Positions 26,914-36,173 are shown, counted from the stretch's first letter. The stretch: 64,000 nucleotides of DNA from Chitinophagales bacterium (GCA_013816805.1 JACDDS010000001.1:333001-397000); one strand, 5' to 3'. Notes: generated by a model from the sequence alone, not told the origin. Numbers and translations are program-made.

Positions 26914-28041
26914 CTAAGAATTGTCTTTCAATTTCTTTGCCTGATCAAGATGCATGGCTACATGCTGGCGGGTATCGGTTATATGTTGTTTTAATGCCTC
27001 ATTCTTTGCTGTTTTTAAAAGTTGATTATCTATCATGTCCAATGCTTCTGTATGACCTTTAATCATAGCATCTAAATATGCTGTTTCAAAGTCTTTGCCA
27101 TCCAATGGAATTAATGTCGCTAATTCACCTGCTCCTTTTTTCATTACAGCATCCACTGCTTTTGTAATGCTTGGGGTTGTGTTAATGCTCTGACCCAGTT
27201 GTGCGGTCTTCATCATATTAGCGCCATGCTCAGTTTGCAGCATTTTTGCATAGTCCATTACAGGCCCGCTTATTTTCTTTTTCTGGGCTTCTGCCGCAGC
27301 TAATATTTCGTTTACGTTTACGGCATTTACAAAGGCAAGTACCTCCGCATCGGTGCCTTCTGTGTTAGGTACATCACGCATAGCAGCACCAGGAATAATA
27401 GGCTTGTCAGGGAAAAGCACATTATCCGTTGGGGGTGTAAACTGAAGCTGATCTACATAAGCGGGATGCTTGCCACCAAAATCAGCGACAACATTTTCAC
27501 CAAAGGCCTGGCGTGCCTGCGCAACCGTTTTTGTTCCGTTGATGATGTCGCGGGCAAGGTTAAGGGTAAGAACATTGTGTCCTTCCAAATCGCAACGGGC
27601 CGACATTTCGCCTTGTGTTTTATTGATAGTCATACTGGCATCAAAAGCCACCAGGTCATCAATTTTATCAATGGGCACATTGTAAGAAACGGTGTTTTCC
27701 AGAAAGTCCATGTGCGGCGCAGGAAAATCGTGTGGAATTTCTTTTTTGGTTACCATGATGCGCTTGTACGGACCAGCGTTATGCCATATAATTGCTTCGG
27801 ATGAAACCTCTGCCGGCGCTCCGTATTTGGCGGTCATTTCTTTTACAGCAAGCCTGGGTCGCTCCGGCCAGTCCGAAACATCTACAGCATCTTTTTTGCC
27901 GTTCATAGCAGCGTTATTTTGCTGGTTATTCACCGTGTCCTTATCCGTCATCTTATGGTCCGATGCGGAAGGATTACAGCTTGCCAGAATACTTAATCCT
28001 GCAAGGATTGTTAGCGCAATAGTTTTATTAATTGTTTTCAT
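26914..28041 (-). CDS. Lipoprotein fusing domain X to DUF4142
   Basis: The 375-residue protein has a lipobox (ILASC, Cys22). Domain X (about residues 55-200) is shared with the gene at 30680: WPERPRLAVKEMTAKYGAP, KKEIPHDFPAPHMDFLE, INKTQGEMSARCDLEGHN, LNLARDIINGTKTVAQAR and PAYVDQLQF. Conserved H..FP..HMD and a conserved Cys suggest a ligand or metal site, but this is inference. The C-terminal part (about 225-375) is a DUF4142 helical bundle (FVNAVNVNEILAAAEAQ, MIKGHTEALDMIDNQLL, HVAMHLDQAKKL). It ties the two recurrent families of the cluster into one envelope protein. Confidence 0.8.
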   Translation of the reverse strand: MKTINKTIALTILAGLSILASCNPSASDHKMTDKDTVNNQQNNAAMNGKKDAVDVSDWPERPRLAVKEMTAKYGAPAEVSSEAIIWHNAGPYKRIMVTKKEIPHDFPAPHMDFLENTVSYNVPIDKIDDLVAFDASMTINKTQGEMSARCDLEGHNVLTLNLARDIINGTKTVAQARQAFGENVVADFGGKHPAYVDQLQFTPPTDNVLFPDKPIIPGAAMRDVPNTEGTDAEVLAFVNAVNVNEILAAAEAQKKKISGPVMDYAKMLQTEHGANMMKTAQLGQSINTTPSITKAVDAVMKKGAGELATLIPLDGKDFETAYLDAMIKGHTEALDMIDNQLLKTAKNEALKQHITDTRQHVAMHLDQAKKLKDNS

Positions 28042-28191
28042 TTTTATATGTAATTGGATTCTTAAAAAAGTAAAGAAGGTAGTTGCTGAATAATATTGTA
28101 AGAAAAATTTATAGTGTTACGAATGGTTAATCCAGGATGTTCATCTTATTAAGGCAGCAAAGAAACCACAATGGCGCTAAAGAGTTATCAC

Positions 28192-28217
28192 AAAAGCATC
28201 ACGATTTTATGCTTTTT
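28192..28217 (-). terminator. Likely rho-independent terminator after the histidine kinase
   Basis: AAAAGCAT (28192-28199) pairs with ATGCTTTT (28209-28216); the minus-strand read ends in a short T tract. It lies about 110 bp past the kinase stop. The remaining stretch between 28042 and 28329 shows no gene. Confidence 0.55.
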
Positions 28218-28329
28218 ATTAAGATCAATTAAGGTTCATGCTAATAAATTAATAACGAGCTACCTTATCACCGATACGCTCTATTGTTAAATATATTTTT
28301 AAATCTATGGAGTAATTTTCAGCCAAAAA

Positions 28330-29820
28330 TTAATTAATTTTATAAACAGGTAAGCTAAAGCTGAATGAACTTCCGCTCTTTTCAGTGCTCGTCAATTGAA
28401 GTGAAGAATGATGTAATTCCAGGATTTTTTTTGCAATAGTTAATCCGAGGCCGGCACTGTCCTTTAAATCTATAAAATTATCTGTGGTACGGTAGTTACG
28501 TGTAAAGATCTTTTCCTTTTCATTTTCAGGTATACCAATTCCGGAGTCAGTTATGATAATTTCTACATGGTGATCGTATCTAAGAGTCTTAATCTTTACA
28601 TGACCACCTTCGGGAGTAAACTTTATTGCATTATCAATCAGGTTTTGCATTACGCGCTCAATTAATGAAACATCTGCGTATACCGGAGGAAGATCTTTAG
28701 AGAGATATGTTTCGAGTGTAATATTTTTCTCTTTCGCAATTAACTGGTATTTATTATTCATATCATTTGCCAGTTCGCTAATTGAAAATGGTTCCTTTTT
28801 TGGTTCTACTTGATTGGCTTCCAACTTTGATAGTTCAAAAAGTTCATTTACAAGCTTTTCTAATTTCCGGGAATTTTGCAAAATGGTATTTATGTACCGG
28901 TTGCGATCAGAATCGGTAAGGGTAAGCTGTTTCATTTGCAGGGTTTCGGCATAACCCTGTATCACCGAAACCGGAGTTTTTAAATCATGCGAAATGTTGG
29001 CTATAAGCTCACGCCTCAGCATTTCTATAGCGTTTACTTTATTAATATTTTCAGTTAAGATATCTGCCATTTGATTGTAGATATCTGCAAGCTGTTTTAC
29101 GTCTCCCTTTGATCGGACATTTACGCGTGCACTCAAATCGCCTTCTTTAAACCGTTGCATCACTTCGAATACATTTCTGTAATTTTTGGTAATAATCCGG
29201 ATAAGAATTAAGCCAATGATAAGTGTGGCAAGCAGCGTTAATACGATACTTTTAATTCCAATTTTAATTAAATAATTACGTGACAGCAATTTCAGGACTG
29301 CATCATATTCTTCGCTGGTGAGCACTGCGTAAATGTATCCTGTTATAATATGGTCTCTTAAAACAGGAGCAGCAGAAAAGACTTTCTTTTGACCAGGGTG
29401 ACGCGGATCATCGCCCGTCGTATATTCTGTACCTCCTGTAAGAATAAATCTCTTAATGGGGTCAAGACTTATTTTTTCCAGAATAATTTTTTTATTTGGA
29501 GCATAGTACGAAATGATATTTCCATCAATATCCAGCAGGTAAACCTCAAGGCTTGGATTTATAGCCATCAGCTTGTGAAACGTTTCTTCCAGCAGGGCTT
29601 TATTTATTTTTCCATTCTCGTACGGATTGGATTGTTCTGCAATATGCGTCGCAATTTTACGGTTTAGCAACTGGTTTACTTCTTCATAATGGATTCGGGA
29701 TGTTTGTATAGTAATATAGATGTAAGCGATACCCGTAATGATCAGCAGTAATGAAAAGATTGCCGCTATTCGCCAATATAAACCTGTAAGAGGGTTTGGT
29801 TGGAAATTATTTTTTTGCAT
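28330..29820 (-). CDS. Sensor histidine kinase with HAMP domain
   Basis: An inner-membrane kinase of about 500 residues. Counting from the longest start (29841): TM1 24-45, an extracytoplasmic sensor of about 145 residues, TM2 193-215, HAMP (about 216-268), HisKA with phospho-acceptor His285 in ANISHDLKTPVSV, and an ATPase domain with NLIDNAIKFTP (N box), ITDSGIGIPENE (G1) and SAGLGLTIAKKIL (G2). The start at 29820 (MQKNNF) shortens the overlap with the regulator gene from 35 to 14 bp, so I prefer it. The overlap shows coupling. A periplasmic stress signal is likely given the neighbours. Confidence 0.9.
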   Translation of the reverse strand: MQKNNFQPNPLTGLYWRIAAIFSLLLIITGIAYIYITIQTSRIHYEEVNQLLNRKIATHIAEQSNPYENGKINKALLEETFHKLMAINPSLEVYLLDIDGNIISYYAPNKKIILEKISLDPIKRFILTGGTEYTTGDDPRHPGQKKVFSAAPVLRDHIITGYIYAVLTSEEYDAVLKLLSRNYLIKIGIKSIVLTLLATLIIGLILIRIITKNYRNVFEVMQRFKEGDLSARVNVRSKGDVKQLADIYNQMADILTENINKVNAIEMLRRELIANISHDLKTPVSVIQGYAETLQMKQLTLTDSDRNRYINTILQNSRKLEKLVNELFELSKLEANQVEPKKEPFSISELANDMNNKYQLIAKEKNITLETYLSKDLPPVYADVSLIERVMQNLIDNAIKFTPEGGHVKIKTLRYDHHVEIIITDSGIGIPENEKEKIFTRNYRTTDNFIDLKDSAGLGLTIAKKILELHHSSLQLTSTEKSGSSFSFSLPVYKIN

Positions 29821-30526
29821 CAATAGGTTGTATTTCATCATTAAAACGATAACCTATACCCCAGGTAGTTAAAATAAAGCTTGGGTTTGACATATCTGAT
29901 TCAATTTTTGCTCTAAGCCTGCTGATGTGAGAGTTTACGGTATGCTCGTAACCGGTGAATTCATAACCCCAAACTGCATTCAGCAATGCTTCCCTTGAAT
30001 AGCTTTTTCCGGGATTTGATATAAATAAATATAAAAGATCAAATTCCCTGGGTGTAAGATCTATCTTGGTTCCCTTCACCAATACTTTTCGTTTATCAGC
30101 ATCAATAGTAATATCACCGGCAGATATAAGTTTGTTTGCATTTGAGCGGATGTGATAGTTAATTTCTTCTCTTCGCAAAATAGCTTTTACCCGTGCAATG
30201 AGTTCACGGATACTGAAAGGTTTGGTAAGGTAATCATCAGCTCCTGATTCCAATCCTATTATTTTATCGATCTCTTCGGAGCGGGCCGTAAGCATTAAAA
30301 TTGGTGATGCATTATTTTCAGCCCTTAGCTTTCTGCAAATCTCCATACCGTCCATGTCCGGCAGCATAACGTCTAAAATAATCAGGTCAAAAGGCTTTTT
30401 CATCGCATGTAACATTCCATTTTTACCTGTGGTTGCCTTAGTAACTTCACAATGAATGTCTTTCAGATGTATTTCCAGCAGCTCAATAATATTTTCATCG
30501 TCTTCAATAATTAATATGTTCTTCAT
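29807..30526 (-). CDS. OmpR/PhoB-family response regulator
   Basis: A 239-residue protein with a receiver domain (acidic E8/D9/D10, phospho-acceptor D52 in LIILDVMLPDMDG, conserved K in DDYLTKPFS) and a C-terminal winged-helix DNA-binding domain (LTPREFDLLYLF, SREALLNAVWG, TVNSHISRLRAKIE, ILTTWGIGYRF). It would be phosphorylated by the overlapping downstream kinase. It is the only intact two-component system in the minus-strand cluster and is the obvious candidate to control the surrounding envelope-stress genes, though no operator could be identified. Confidence 0.93.
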   Translation of the reverse strand: MKNILIIEDDENIIELLEIHLKDIHCEVTKATTGKNGMLHAMKKPFDLIILDVMLPDMDGMEICRKLRAENNASPILMLTARSEEIDKIIGLESGADDYLTKPFSIRELIARVKAILRREEINYHIRSNANKLISAGDITIDADKRKVLVKGTKIDLTPREFDLLYLFISNPGKSYSREALLNAVWGYEFTGYEHTVNSHISRLRAKIESDMSNPSFILTTWGIGYRFNDEIQPIDAKK

Positions 30527-30613
30527 AAGCTTCGTTTGATTTTAATCTTATTTATGAAAAAAACTAAATCCTTTTTTTAACCAGGGCTGAAATGTAACCT
30601 TACAAAATTAAGA

Positions 30614-30639
30614 AAGGATGCTATTTTAAAAGCATCCTT
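30614..30639 (-). terminator. Terminator between domain X gene and regulator
   Basis: AAGGATGC (30614-30621) pairs with GCATCCTT (30632-30639) in a perfect 8-bp stem around an AT loop. On the minus strand it is followed by a T-rich stretch. It lies between the stop of the upstream gene (30680) and the start of the regulator (30526), so it would limit read-through. Confidence 0.65.
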
Positions 30640-30679
30640 CTTCAATATCGAACTGCATCGATAAATTTACAGACTGCAA

Positions 30680-31303
30680 TTATTTATTCATCATCTTGTC
30701 TAAGTTTTTATCATGATATTCTGCATTGTCTTCGCTGCTAAAATTTAATTTTTGAGTGTAAGCAGGCTTTTCACCTTTCATAACCATCATGATTGTTTTA
30801 CCATAAAATTCCCTTGCTTCTTCTACAGTTTTTTCGCCCATAATTACGTCGTATGCAAGATTTAAAGCAAGCATATTATTAGCTTCCTTGTCGCAACGCG
30901 CAGATAATTCTCCCTGTGTTCTGTCAACAACCACGCTGCCGTCAAAGGCTGCAAGCTCATCGAATTTAGACGGGTCAACTTTATAGCTAAGAAATTGTTG
31001 CATTACATCCATGTGCGTTACCGGAAAATTGTGGGCTACTTCTTTTTTATATACAATTGTTTTCATCCAGGGTCCATTATTATACCACATCATCGCATTC
31101 TCAGTCATTTCATTAGGCTTACCATATTTATCCATCATTTCCTTTGCGGCCATTTGAGAAGCTTCTGGCCACGATTTCATGTTATCCATCATCATCATGT
31201 CCATTTTCTTGTCGTCGTTCATGTTGTTTTGTGCTATTACACTAGTTGTACAGAAGAACACAGTTAATACTGCGAGGATCAGAAATTTAATTTTTGATTT
31301 CAT
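30680..31303 (-). CDS. Exported Met-rich domain X protein
   Basis: The 207-residue protein has a signal peptide (to VIAQ, residue 25) and a short Met/Asp-rich leader (KKMDMMMMDNM). The rest is domain X: SQMAAKEMMDKYGKPNE, KKEVAHNFPVTHMDVM, RTQGELSARCDKEANN, LNLAYDVIMGEKTVEEAREF and KPAYTQKLNF. It aligns along its length with the domain X half of the protein at 26914. I count 24 methionines (about 12%), well above normal. I cannot name the family. Its position just upstream of the regulator pair, with a terminator between, suggests a separately expressed part of the same response. Confidence 0.75.
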   Translation of the reverse strand: MKSKIKFLILAVLTVFFCTTSVIAQNNMNDDKKMDMMMMDNMKSWPEASQMAAKEMMDKYGKPNEMTENAMMWYNNGPWMKTIVYKKEVAHNFPVTHMDVMQQFLSYKVDPSKFDELAAFDGSVVVDRTQGELSARCDKEANNMLALNLAYDVIMGEKTVEEAREFYGKTIMMVMKGEKPAYTQKLNFSSEDNAEYHDKNLDKMMNK

Positions 31304-31459
31304 TGTTTTATTCTTAATTGAATTGAATTTTTTTTTATCCTATAATGCCAAAACTAGTTTTTAAAGGTTATAGAAGTATCACGAAAAGAATGAATAAGTA
31401 TGTTACCTCACGTTACTTTTCAAAACCTTTTAATCCCAGGTAAGCTTGCTGTTCACTTA

Positions 31460-31937
31460 TCATTCTTCCGATGTAGGTACAGCGTAAGGAGATCCTCCAA
31501 TCTCTGTTAATGCTCCGTTTGCTCCAACTTTGAATAGTTATGGTATGTGTGTGAAATGCGCCGGATACATATAAATATCCGTCAGGTGTTTCATACATAT
31601 CTTTTGTATCACCGGGAGGCAATCCGCCACCTCTTTCAAAATAATTAGGATTCAATGATGCGGATAAAAGCCCATCACTTCCAATATTAAACACACTCAC
31701 TATAATTAGAAGTAAAGCTTGCTGTAACAAATGTTGATGATCATTTCTGGGTCCTGTAAGAAAATTTTGAATCCTGGCTGCTGTATTTCCACCATGAACC
31801 GTAAGGACTGTTATCTTCTTTGGAAGAATGTAAATTGAAGTTGGCCATATAGAAATACTGATCATTGGACCTCCATGAGGAGCAAATTTATTCGAAAAGT
31901 ATTGCGTAAGAATCACCGGAATGATAACATATATCAA
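31460..31937 (-). pseudogene. Decayed propeller (lactonase-like) gene
   Basis: The minus strand encodes propeller-like text: VLTVHGGNTAARI, VSVFNIGSDGLLSASLNPNY, MYETPDGYLYVSGAF. Beyond HTHTIT the sensible continuation (FKVGANGALTEIGGSPYAVP, then TSEE and TGA at 31460) is in the next frame. The frame that stays open instead gives KRSINRDWRISLRC, which is not protein-like. The 5' end is missing as well. It is related in style to the intact propeller gene at 16062 and marks the start of the minus-strand cluster. Confidence 0.65.
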
Positions 31938-31949
31938 TTATTACTTAAA

Positions 31950-32153
31950 TTATTTTAGATAAGTTTTGGAATCTATAAGAAGAGGTTTGAGAGGAAAAGA
32001 ATATATGTTTTCAGTTGTATGATTTAAAAGCATTGGATTTGCTGAAGTGTAAGCCTGTTCAACAAGGCTTTTAACCTGTTTAGCATATTTTATTTTCGGG
32101 GCACCTGCTAATGCATGAATTTTAATGTTCTTTTTTGTCTTTAAATAGGATGC
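31950..32153 (-). pseudogene. Possible C-terminal gene fragment
   Basis: A minus-strand frame of about 68 codons without a start codon reads YLKTKKNIKIHALAGAPKIK, then YAKQVKSLVEQAYTSANPML, and ends with SKTYLK and TAA at 31950. The composition is protein-like, but I do not recognise it. An upstream TAA closes the frame. It is probably the tail of a lost gene at the edge of the stress cluster. Confidence 0.35.
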
Positions 32154-32207
32154 AGGTTATTATAACTGCAAATTTTTTTTAATCATCTTTATTTGACAAT
32201 CTTAATA

Positions 32208-34703
32208 ATGAAAACCATCTCAACTTCTTTTTTCTCAATACTTATTTTTCTATTCTACTTCACTGATACCTATGCTCAATGGCAACAAACTTCAGGACCC
32301 GCCGGAGGGGTTACTACTGCATTGTATGCAAAAGGTGATACCCTTTTCTGTGGAAATTTTGAGCATTATACACTTACTAATCAGGGCGGAAATGCCGGAA
32401 CCTTATACAGAAGCACGGACCATGGTCAGCATTGGTACACAGATAGCTCAAATTTTATAGGTGAGCCGCTTTCCTTTACACACAAAGGCTCGACTGTCTT
32501 TGTCTCTACATCTACAGATGGTATTTTCAAAAGCACCGATAATGGAACCACATGGAATTCTCTTAGTGGTACCAATTCAATTTCACCCGGCACGCTATTA
32601 ACTGTTAGCGGGGTAATCTATGTCGGTACACTTAACGGCGTTTATAAATCTACTGACAATGGAAACACTTTTATTAATGCTTCTGTTGGCTTACCTGATT
32701 ATCCTGGTATATTAAACTTGGCTGCCCTAGGCACAACCCTATATGCATCCGTAAGTAGCATAAATGGAAATGGTATTTATAAATCTACCAACAATGCCGC
32801 TACCTGGCAAGCTGTTAATAATGGGTTGCCTGTAACTGAGTGGGCAATCAACGGTGGCCTGGCTACCAATGCCACCACTGTGTTTGCTTCTTTTGCAAAC
32901 GGCGTTTACAAAAGCACCAATTCAGGGGCAAGCTGGACTTTATCAAACGATGGATTCACAGGACAGGTTTTTGCGTTAGGTGATACTATATTCGCTTCAG
33001 TGCTTGACCCTTATTGGGAACTATATAAGAGTTCAAATGACGGGGCAACCTGGACACCCTCGAGTTCAGGAATACCTCCCAGTGAAGAACCAGGCATACT
33101 GGTGAACATCGGCAGAGAAATTTATGCAGGTACAAGTTTATATGGAAGTGTTTACAGAACGATTGATATGGGCTCTTCGTGGCAACCTTCGAACATAGGT
33201 TTGGCCGAGGTGGATGTAAAAACGATTTTTCCATCCGGAAATACTATTTTTTCAGGAAGTTTAAGTAATGCAGGAGTGCATGCTTCCTCAGATGGCGGAA
33301 ATACGTGGATACCTTCAGGTAATGGTTTACCGGATGATTATAGAACAGTAACTTCTTTTACCCAAAATTCATCGTACTTATTTACCGGTATGCTCTTCAG
33401 AGGTGTTTACCGAAGCAGCAATAATGGGAATTCATGGTCTCCGTCAACAACTGGCTTAACGGTCTTCGGATTATATATTGATTGCCTTACCACTCAGGGA
33501 ACAGATGTTTATGCAGGCACCTATGATGGAGTTTTTAGATCTACAGATAATGGAAACCATTGGACTATTGCAAGTCCCATAATCGGGAGCAGCAGGCCTG
33601 AGGTAACTACAATTGTATCTATCGCGGGAGTTTTAGTAGCCGGTACTCCAATAAACGGTATTTACAGATCAACGAATAATGGCGCTACATGGACTTCGGT
33701 TAATGGAGGCATACCGGTTGCCAGCCCCATTCACCAGATTATAGTAAGAGGAACAGATCTGATTGCCGGTACAGGGGCCGGAATCTATATCAGCAGTGAT
33801 AATGGAATTACATGGACTGCCAAAAACAATGGACTTCCTAACATTCACAATGCACGCACGGTGGCTGCAAAAGGTGACACGTTAGTCACTTCGATCTACG
33901 ACCAAAACTATTTTGTAGCGGTAGGAAATTTCATTAGCTACAACAATGGGGCGAGCTGGTCCGGTTTTAATGCAGGAATGGATCTTTTTGCTGTAAGATA
34001 TCTCGCTATTAGCAACAATATTGTCTTTGCAGGAACTGAAAACGAATCCATATGGAAAAATGAACTTTCGCCGTCGGCATCAGGCACCCTTCATGTTGCT
34101 TCTCAGAATGTAACTCATTTGCAGGCCAGCAACGGAAAATTTTTTGGAAACGATAAAGTAAAGGTAGTTGACAATAATAATCAACCTGTTGGAGGAGTAA
34201 CGGTTAATGCCACCTATTCAGGCCCCAGCTCAGGAAGCGCAACAGGAATAACCAACAATAACGGCATTGTTAAATTAAAGACTACAAAAATTGCAAATCC
34301 TGTAGGAGCCTGGTGTTTTACAATAACCAATCTTGTAAAAAATGGATATGCCTATGATGCAAGCAAAAATGTAAGTACAACGGCCTGTGATCCATCAGGA
34401 TTTAAAGAATTTTCCGGTGATCAGGAGTCTTTGCGGGCAGATAAAATTTCTATAGCACCTAATCCTGTGGCGGGAAATAATGCTAATATTACCTATGCTT
34501 TATCTTCAACTGGTAATGTATTCTTAAAAATATTCGATGCGAGGGGATTGATGGTAAAAAAGATTCAGTTAGGTGATGAAAGTATTGGAATACATCAGTT
34601 TGTATTGAATGGTATAGATCAGATGCAGGTAGGGATTTATTTAATAGTTTTAGAAGAAAATTCAAATGTGATCGTACAAGGTCGTTTTATGGTAGTGAAG
34701 TAA
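32208..34703 (+). CDS. T9SS protein with BNR/sortilin-type propeller repeats
   Basis: This roughly 831-residue protein has a signal peptide (MKTISTSFFSILIFLFYFTDTYAQ; start chosen at ATG 32208 rather than 15 bp upstream). More than ten repeats follow of the form GIYKSTNNAATWQ, GVYKSTNSGASWT, GVFRSTDNGNHWT and GIYISSDNGITWT, the Asp-box (SxDxGxTW) blades of BNR/VPS10-like propellers. A carboxypeptidase-regulatory-like segment (VVDNNNQPVGGVTVNATY, about residues 655-730) comes next, and then a T9SS sorting domain (ISIAPNPVAGNNANITYAL to GRFMVVK). It is surface-exposed, and the ligand is unknown. Confidence 0.83.
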   Translation: MKTISTSFFSILIFLFYFTDTYAQWQQTSGPAGGVTTALYAKGDTLFCGNFEHYTLTNQGGNAGTLYRSTDHGQHWYTDSSNFIGEPLSFTHKGSTVFVSTSTDGIFKSTDNGTTWNSLSGTNSISPGTLLTVSGVIYVGTLNGVYKSTDNGNTFINASVGLPDYPGILNLAALGTTLYASVSSINGNGIYKSTNNAATWQAVNNGLPVTEWAINGGLATNATTVFASFANGVYKSTNSGASWTLSNDGFTGQVFALGDTIFASVLDPYWELYKSSNDGATWTPSSSGIPPSEEPGILVNIGREIYAGTSLYGSVYRTIDMGSSWQPSNIGLAEVDVKTIFPSGNTIFSGSLSNAGVHASSDGGNTWIPSGNGLPDDYRTVTSFTQNSSYLFTGMLFRGVYRSSNNGNSWSPSTTGLTVFGLYIDCLTTQGTDVYAGTYDGVFRSTDNGNHWTIASPIIGSSRPEVTTIVSIAGVLVAGTPINGIYRSTNNGATWTSVNGGIPVASPIHQIIVRGTDLIAGTGAGIYISSDNGITWTAKNNGLPNIHNARTVAAKGDTLVTSIYDQNYFVAVGNFISYNNGASWSGFNAGMDLFAVRYLAISNNIVFAGTENESIWKNELSPSASGTLHVASQNVTHLQASNGKFFGNDKVKVVDNNNQPVGGVTVNATYSGPSSGSATGITNNNGIVKLKTTKIANPVGAWCFTITNLVKNGYAYDASKNVSTTACDPSGFKEFSGDQESLRADKISIAPNPVAGNNANITYALSSTGNVFLKIFDARGLMVKKIQLGDESIGIHQFVLNGIDQMQVGIYLIVLEENSNVIVQGRFMVVK

Positions 34704-34724
34704 ATTTCATTCTTAAAATTTTTT

Positions 34725-34753
34725 AAAACCGTCTTGGTAAGGCGGTTTTAATT
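34725..34753 (+). terminator. Rho-independent terminator
   Basis: AAAACCG(T)CTT and AAG(G)CGGTTTT (34725-34735 and 34739-34749) form a stem with one mismatched pair around a GGT loop, followed by AATTT. It ends the BNR-repeat gene. Confidence 0.6.
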
Positions 34754-34827
34754 TGCTGCAGGGGATAGCTATCACAATAGGTACTTTAAAATATATAGAG
34801 GCAGATTGAATAGTTCATGGCTGCGCT

Positions 34828-35238
34828 TTACTTTGATTCTCTCTGTTCTTTGAAAACCCGCATTATCTTATTATGGTCAAATGCCAATTGCATATTTGAA
34901 TATTTGATGGTTTTGATTATTTCCTCTGTATCTGATCCGGCTTGAAGAGTACCTCCTGTTGGACGTGCGTAATAGGTAATGGAAACAGCATGTCCTCTTG
35001 GATCACGGTTGGGTTCCGAGAAAACACCTACTATATTTAATAACTCTACTTCAAGGCCGGTTTCTTCCATCACTTCCCGCTTTGCTGCATCTTCCACAGT
35101 TTCTCCATACTCAACATGTCCGCCCGGAAGTCCCCATTCTCCTTTAAACGGGGAATATTTCCTTTTACCGAGAATAATTTCTCTATCCGGAAATTCAATG
35201 ATTACGTCAACACAAAGAGTAGGCTTGTCATTTTTCAT
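34828..35238 (-). CDS. NUDIX hydrolase
   Basis: A 136-residue protein with a complete Nudix box around residues 39-62: GGHVEYGETVEDAAKREV followed by MEETGLEV, fitting Gx5Ex7REUxEExGU. The box and LGKRKYSPFKGEWGLPGG resemble ADP-ribose or NDP-sugar-type Nudix enzymes. It would hydrolyse a nucleoside diphosphate linked to another group, in the cytoplasm. It is last in a run of minus-strand housekeeping genes after nfo. Confidence 0.9.
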   Translation of the reverse strand: MKNDKPTLCVDVIIEFPDREIILGKRKYSPFKGEWGLPGGHVEYGETVEDAAKREVMEETGLEVELLNIVGVFSEPNRDPRGHAVSITYYARPTGGTLQAGSDTEEIIKTIKYSNMQLAFDHNKIMRVFKEQRESK

Positions 35239-35342
35239 AAAATAATAATGGCATTAAAAAATCAAAATAATAGATTGCTTTGCATTCACTGATGCTGGCC
35301 GCAGTGAACTCAAAAATTCACTATCTTATTTATTGTTGTCAA

Positions 35343-36173
35343 CTATTTTACCATTTTTCTCAGTGTTTTTAAATTTTTCATATCCCAACCATCTTCAGTT
35401 TTATTTTCTATCACTTTGGGTATATGAGGGAAATTTTTCATTATATATTTAAATGGCACTAATCCTATTTTACCTTTCCCAATATGTTCATGGCGATCAA
35501 GATGACTCCGTAATTCACCTTTGCTGTCGTTTAAGTGAAAGGCATTCAGGTTTTTTAAGCCGCATATTTTATCGAAAGAACCGAGCGTCTCCTCGATACC
35601 GGCTTGTGTTCTTATATCGTATCCGGCTGCAAAAGCATGGCAGGTATCGAAACAAAACCCAATGCGGCTGCTTCCCACATTTTCATAAATGAATTTCAGG
35701 TTTTCAAAAGTACCTCCTACGCTTGAACCCTGCGCTGCAGTGTTTTCGAGTGCAATTATTACCTTGCTTTTATGAGTAGCCTGAAGCACCTGCTTTATAC
35801 CTGCAGCGATTTTTAGCATGGCTTCTTCTTTAGATTGTGTACCTGCAGTGCCGGGATGCATAACACAAAAAGACAGCTTTAGCTCTGTGCATCGTATTAC
35901 TTCTTCCGTTAAAGCTTGCAATGTTTTTTCAAGAATAACCTGGTTGGCCGACCCGGGATTTAAAAGATAAGAGCAATGAGAGAAGATTGTTTTCACTTTT
36001 GATTGTTTCCATACGAAAGAAAATTTTCTTTTCTCTTCTTTCGAAACAGGCCTTGCTTTCCACTGACGCTGATTGCGCGTGAAAAGTTGAAAAGTATCAA
36101 TATTTAACCTTGCTGCTTCACTGAATGCATTTTCTAAACCACCCGCTACCGAACAATGTATTCCCAGAAGCAT
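35343..36173 (-). CDS. nfo: Deoxyribonuclease IV (AP endonuclease)
   Basis: The 276-residue TIM-barrel protein has the Nfo motifs that bind three zinc ions: GIHCSVAGGLENAF, ENTAAQGSSVGGTFE, IGFCFDTCHAFAAGYD, HLNDSKGELRSHLDRHEHIG and a final VIENKTEDGWD. It cuts at abasic sites in base-excision repair. It starts 47 bp from the end of the enoyl-CoA hydratase gene on the same strand, but the two functions are unrelated. Confidence 0.94.
   Translation of the reverse strand: MLLGIHCSVAGGLENAFSEAARLNIDTFQLFTRNQRQWKARPVSKEEKRKFSFVWKQSKVKTIFSHCSYLLNPGSANQVILEKTLQALTEEVIRCTELKLSFCVMHPGTAGTQSKEEAMLKIAAGIKQVLQATHKSKVIIALENTAAQGSSVGGTFENLKFIYENVGSSRIGFCFDTCHAFAAGYDIRTQAGIEETLGSFDKICGLKNLNAFHLNDSKGELRSHLDRHEHIGKGKIGLVPFKYIMKNFPHIPKVIENKTEDGWDMKNLKTLRKMVK

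Noticed and set aside
31413-31937. A continuous 174-codon minus-strand frame as an intact gene
   Set aside because: The propeller-like text switches to another frame near 31540, so the open frame is a by-product of a decayed gene.
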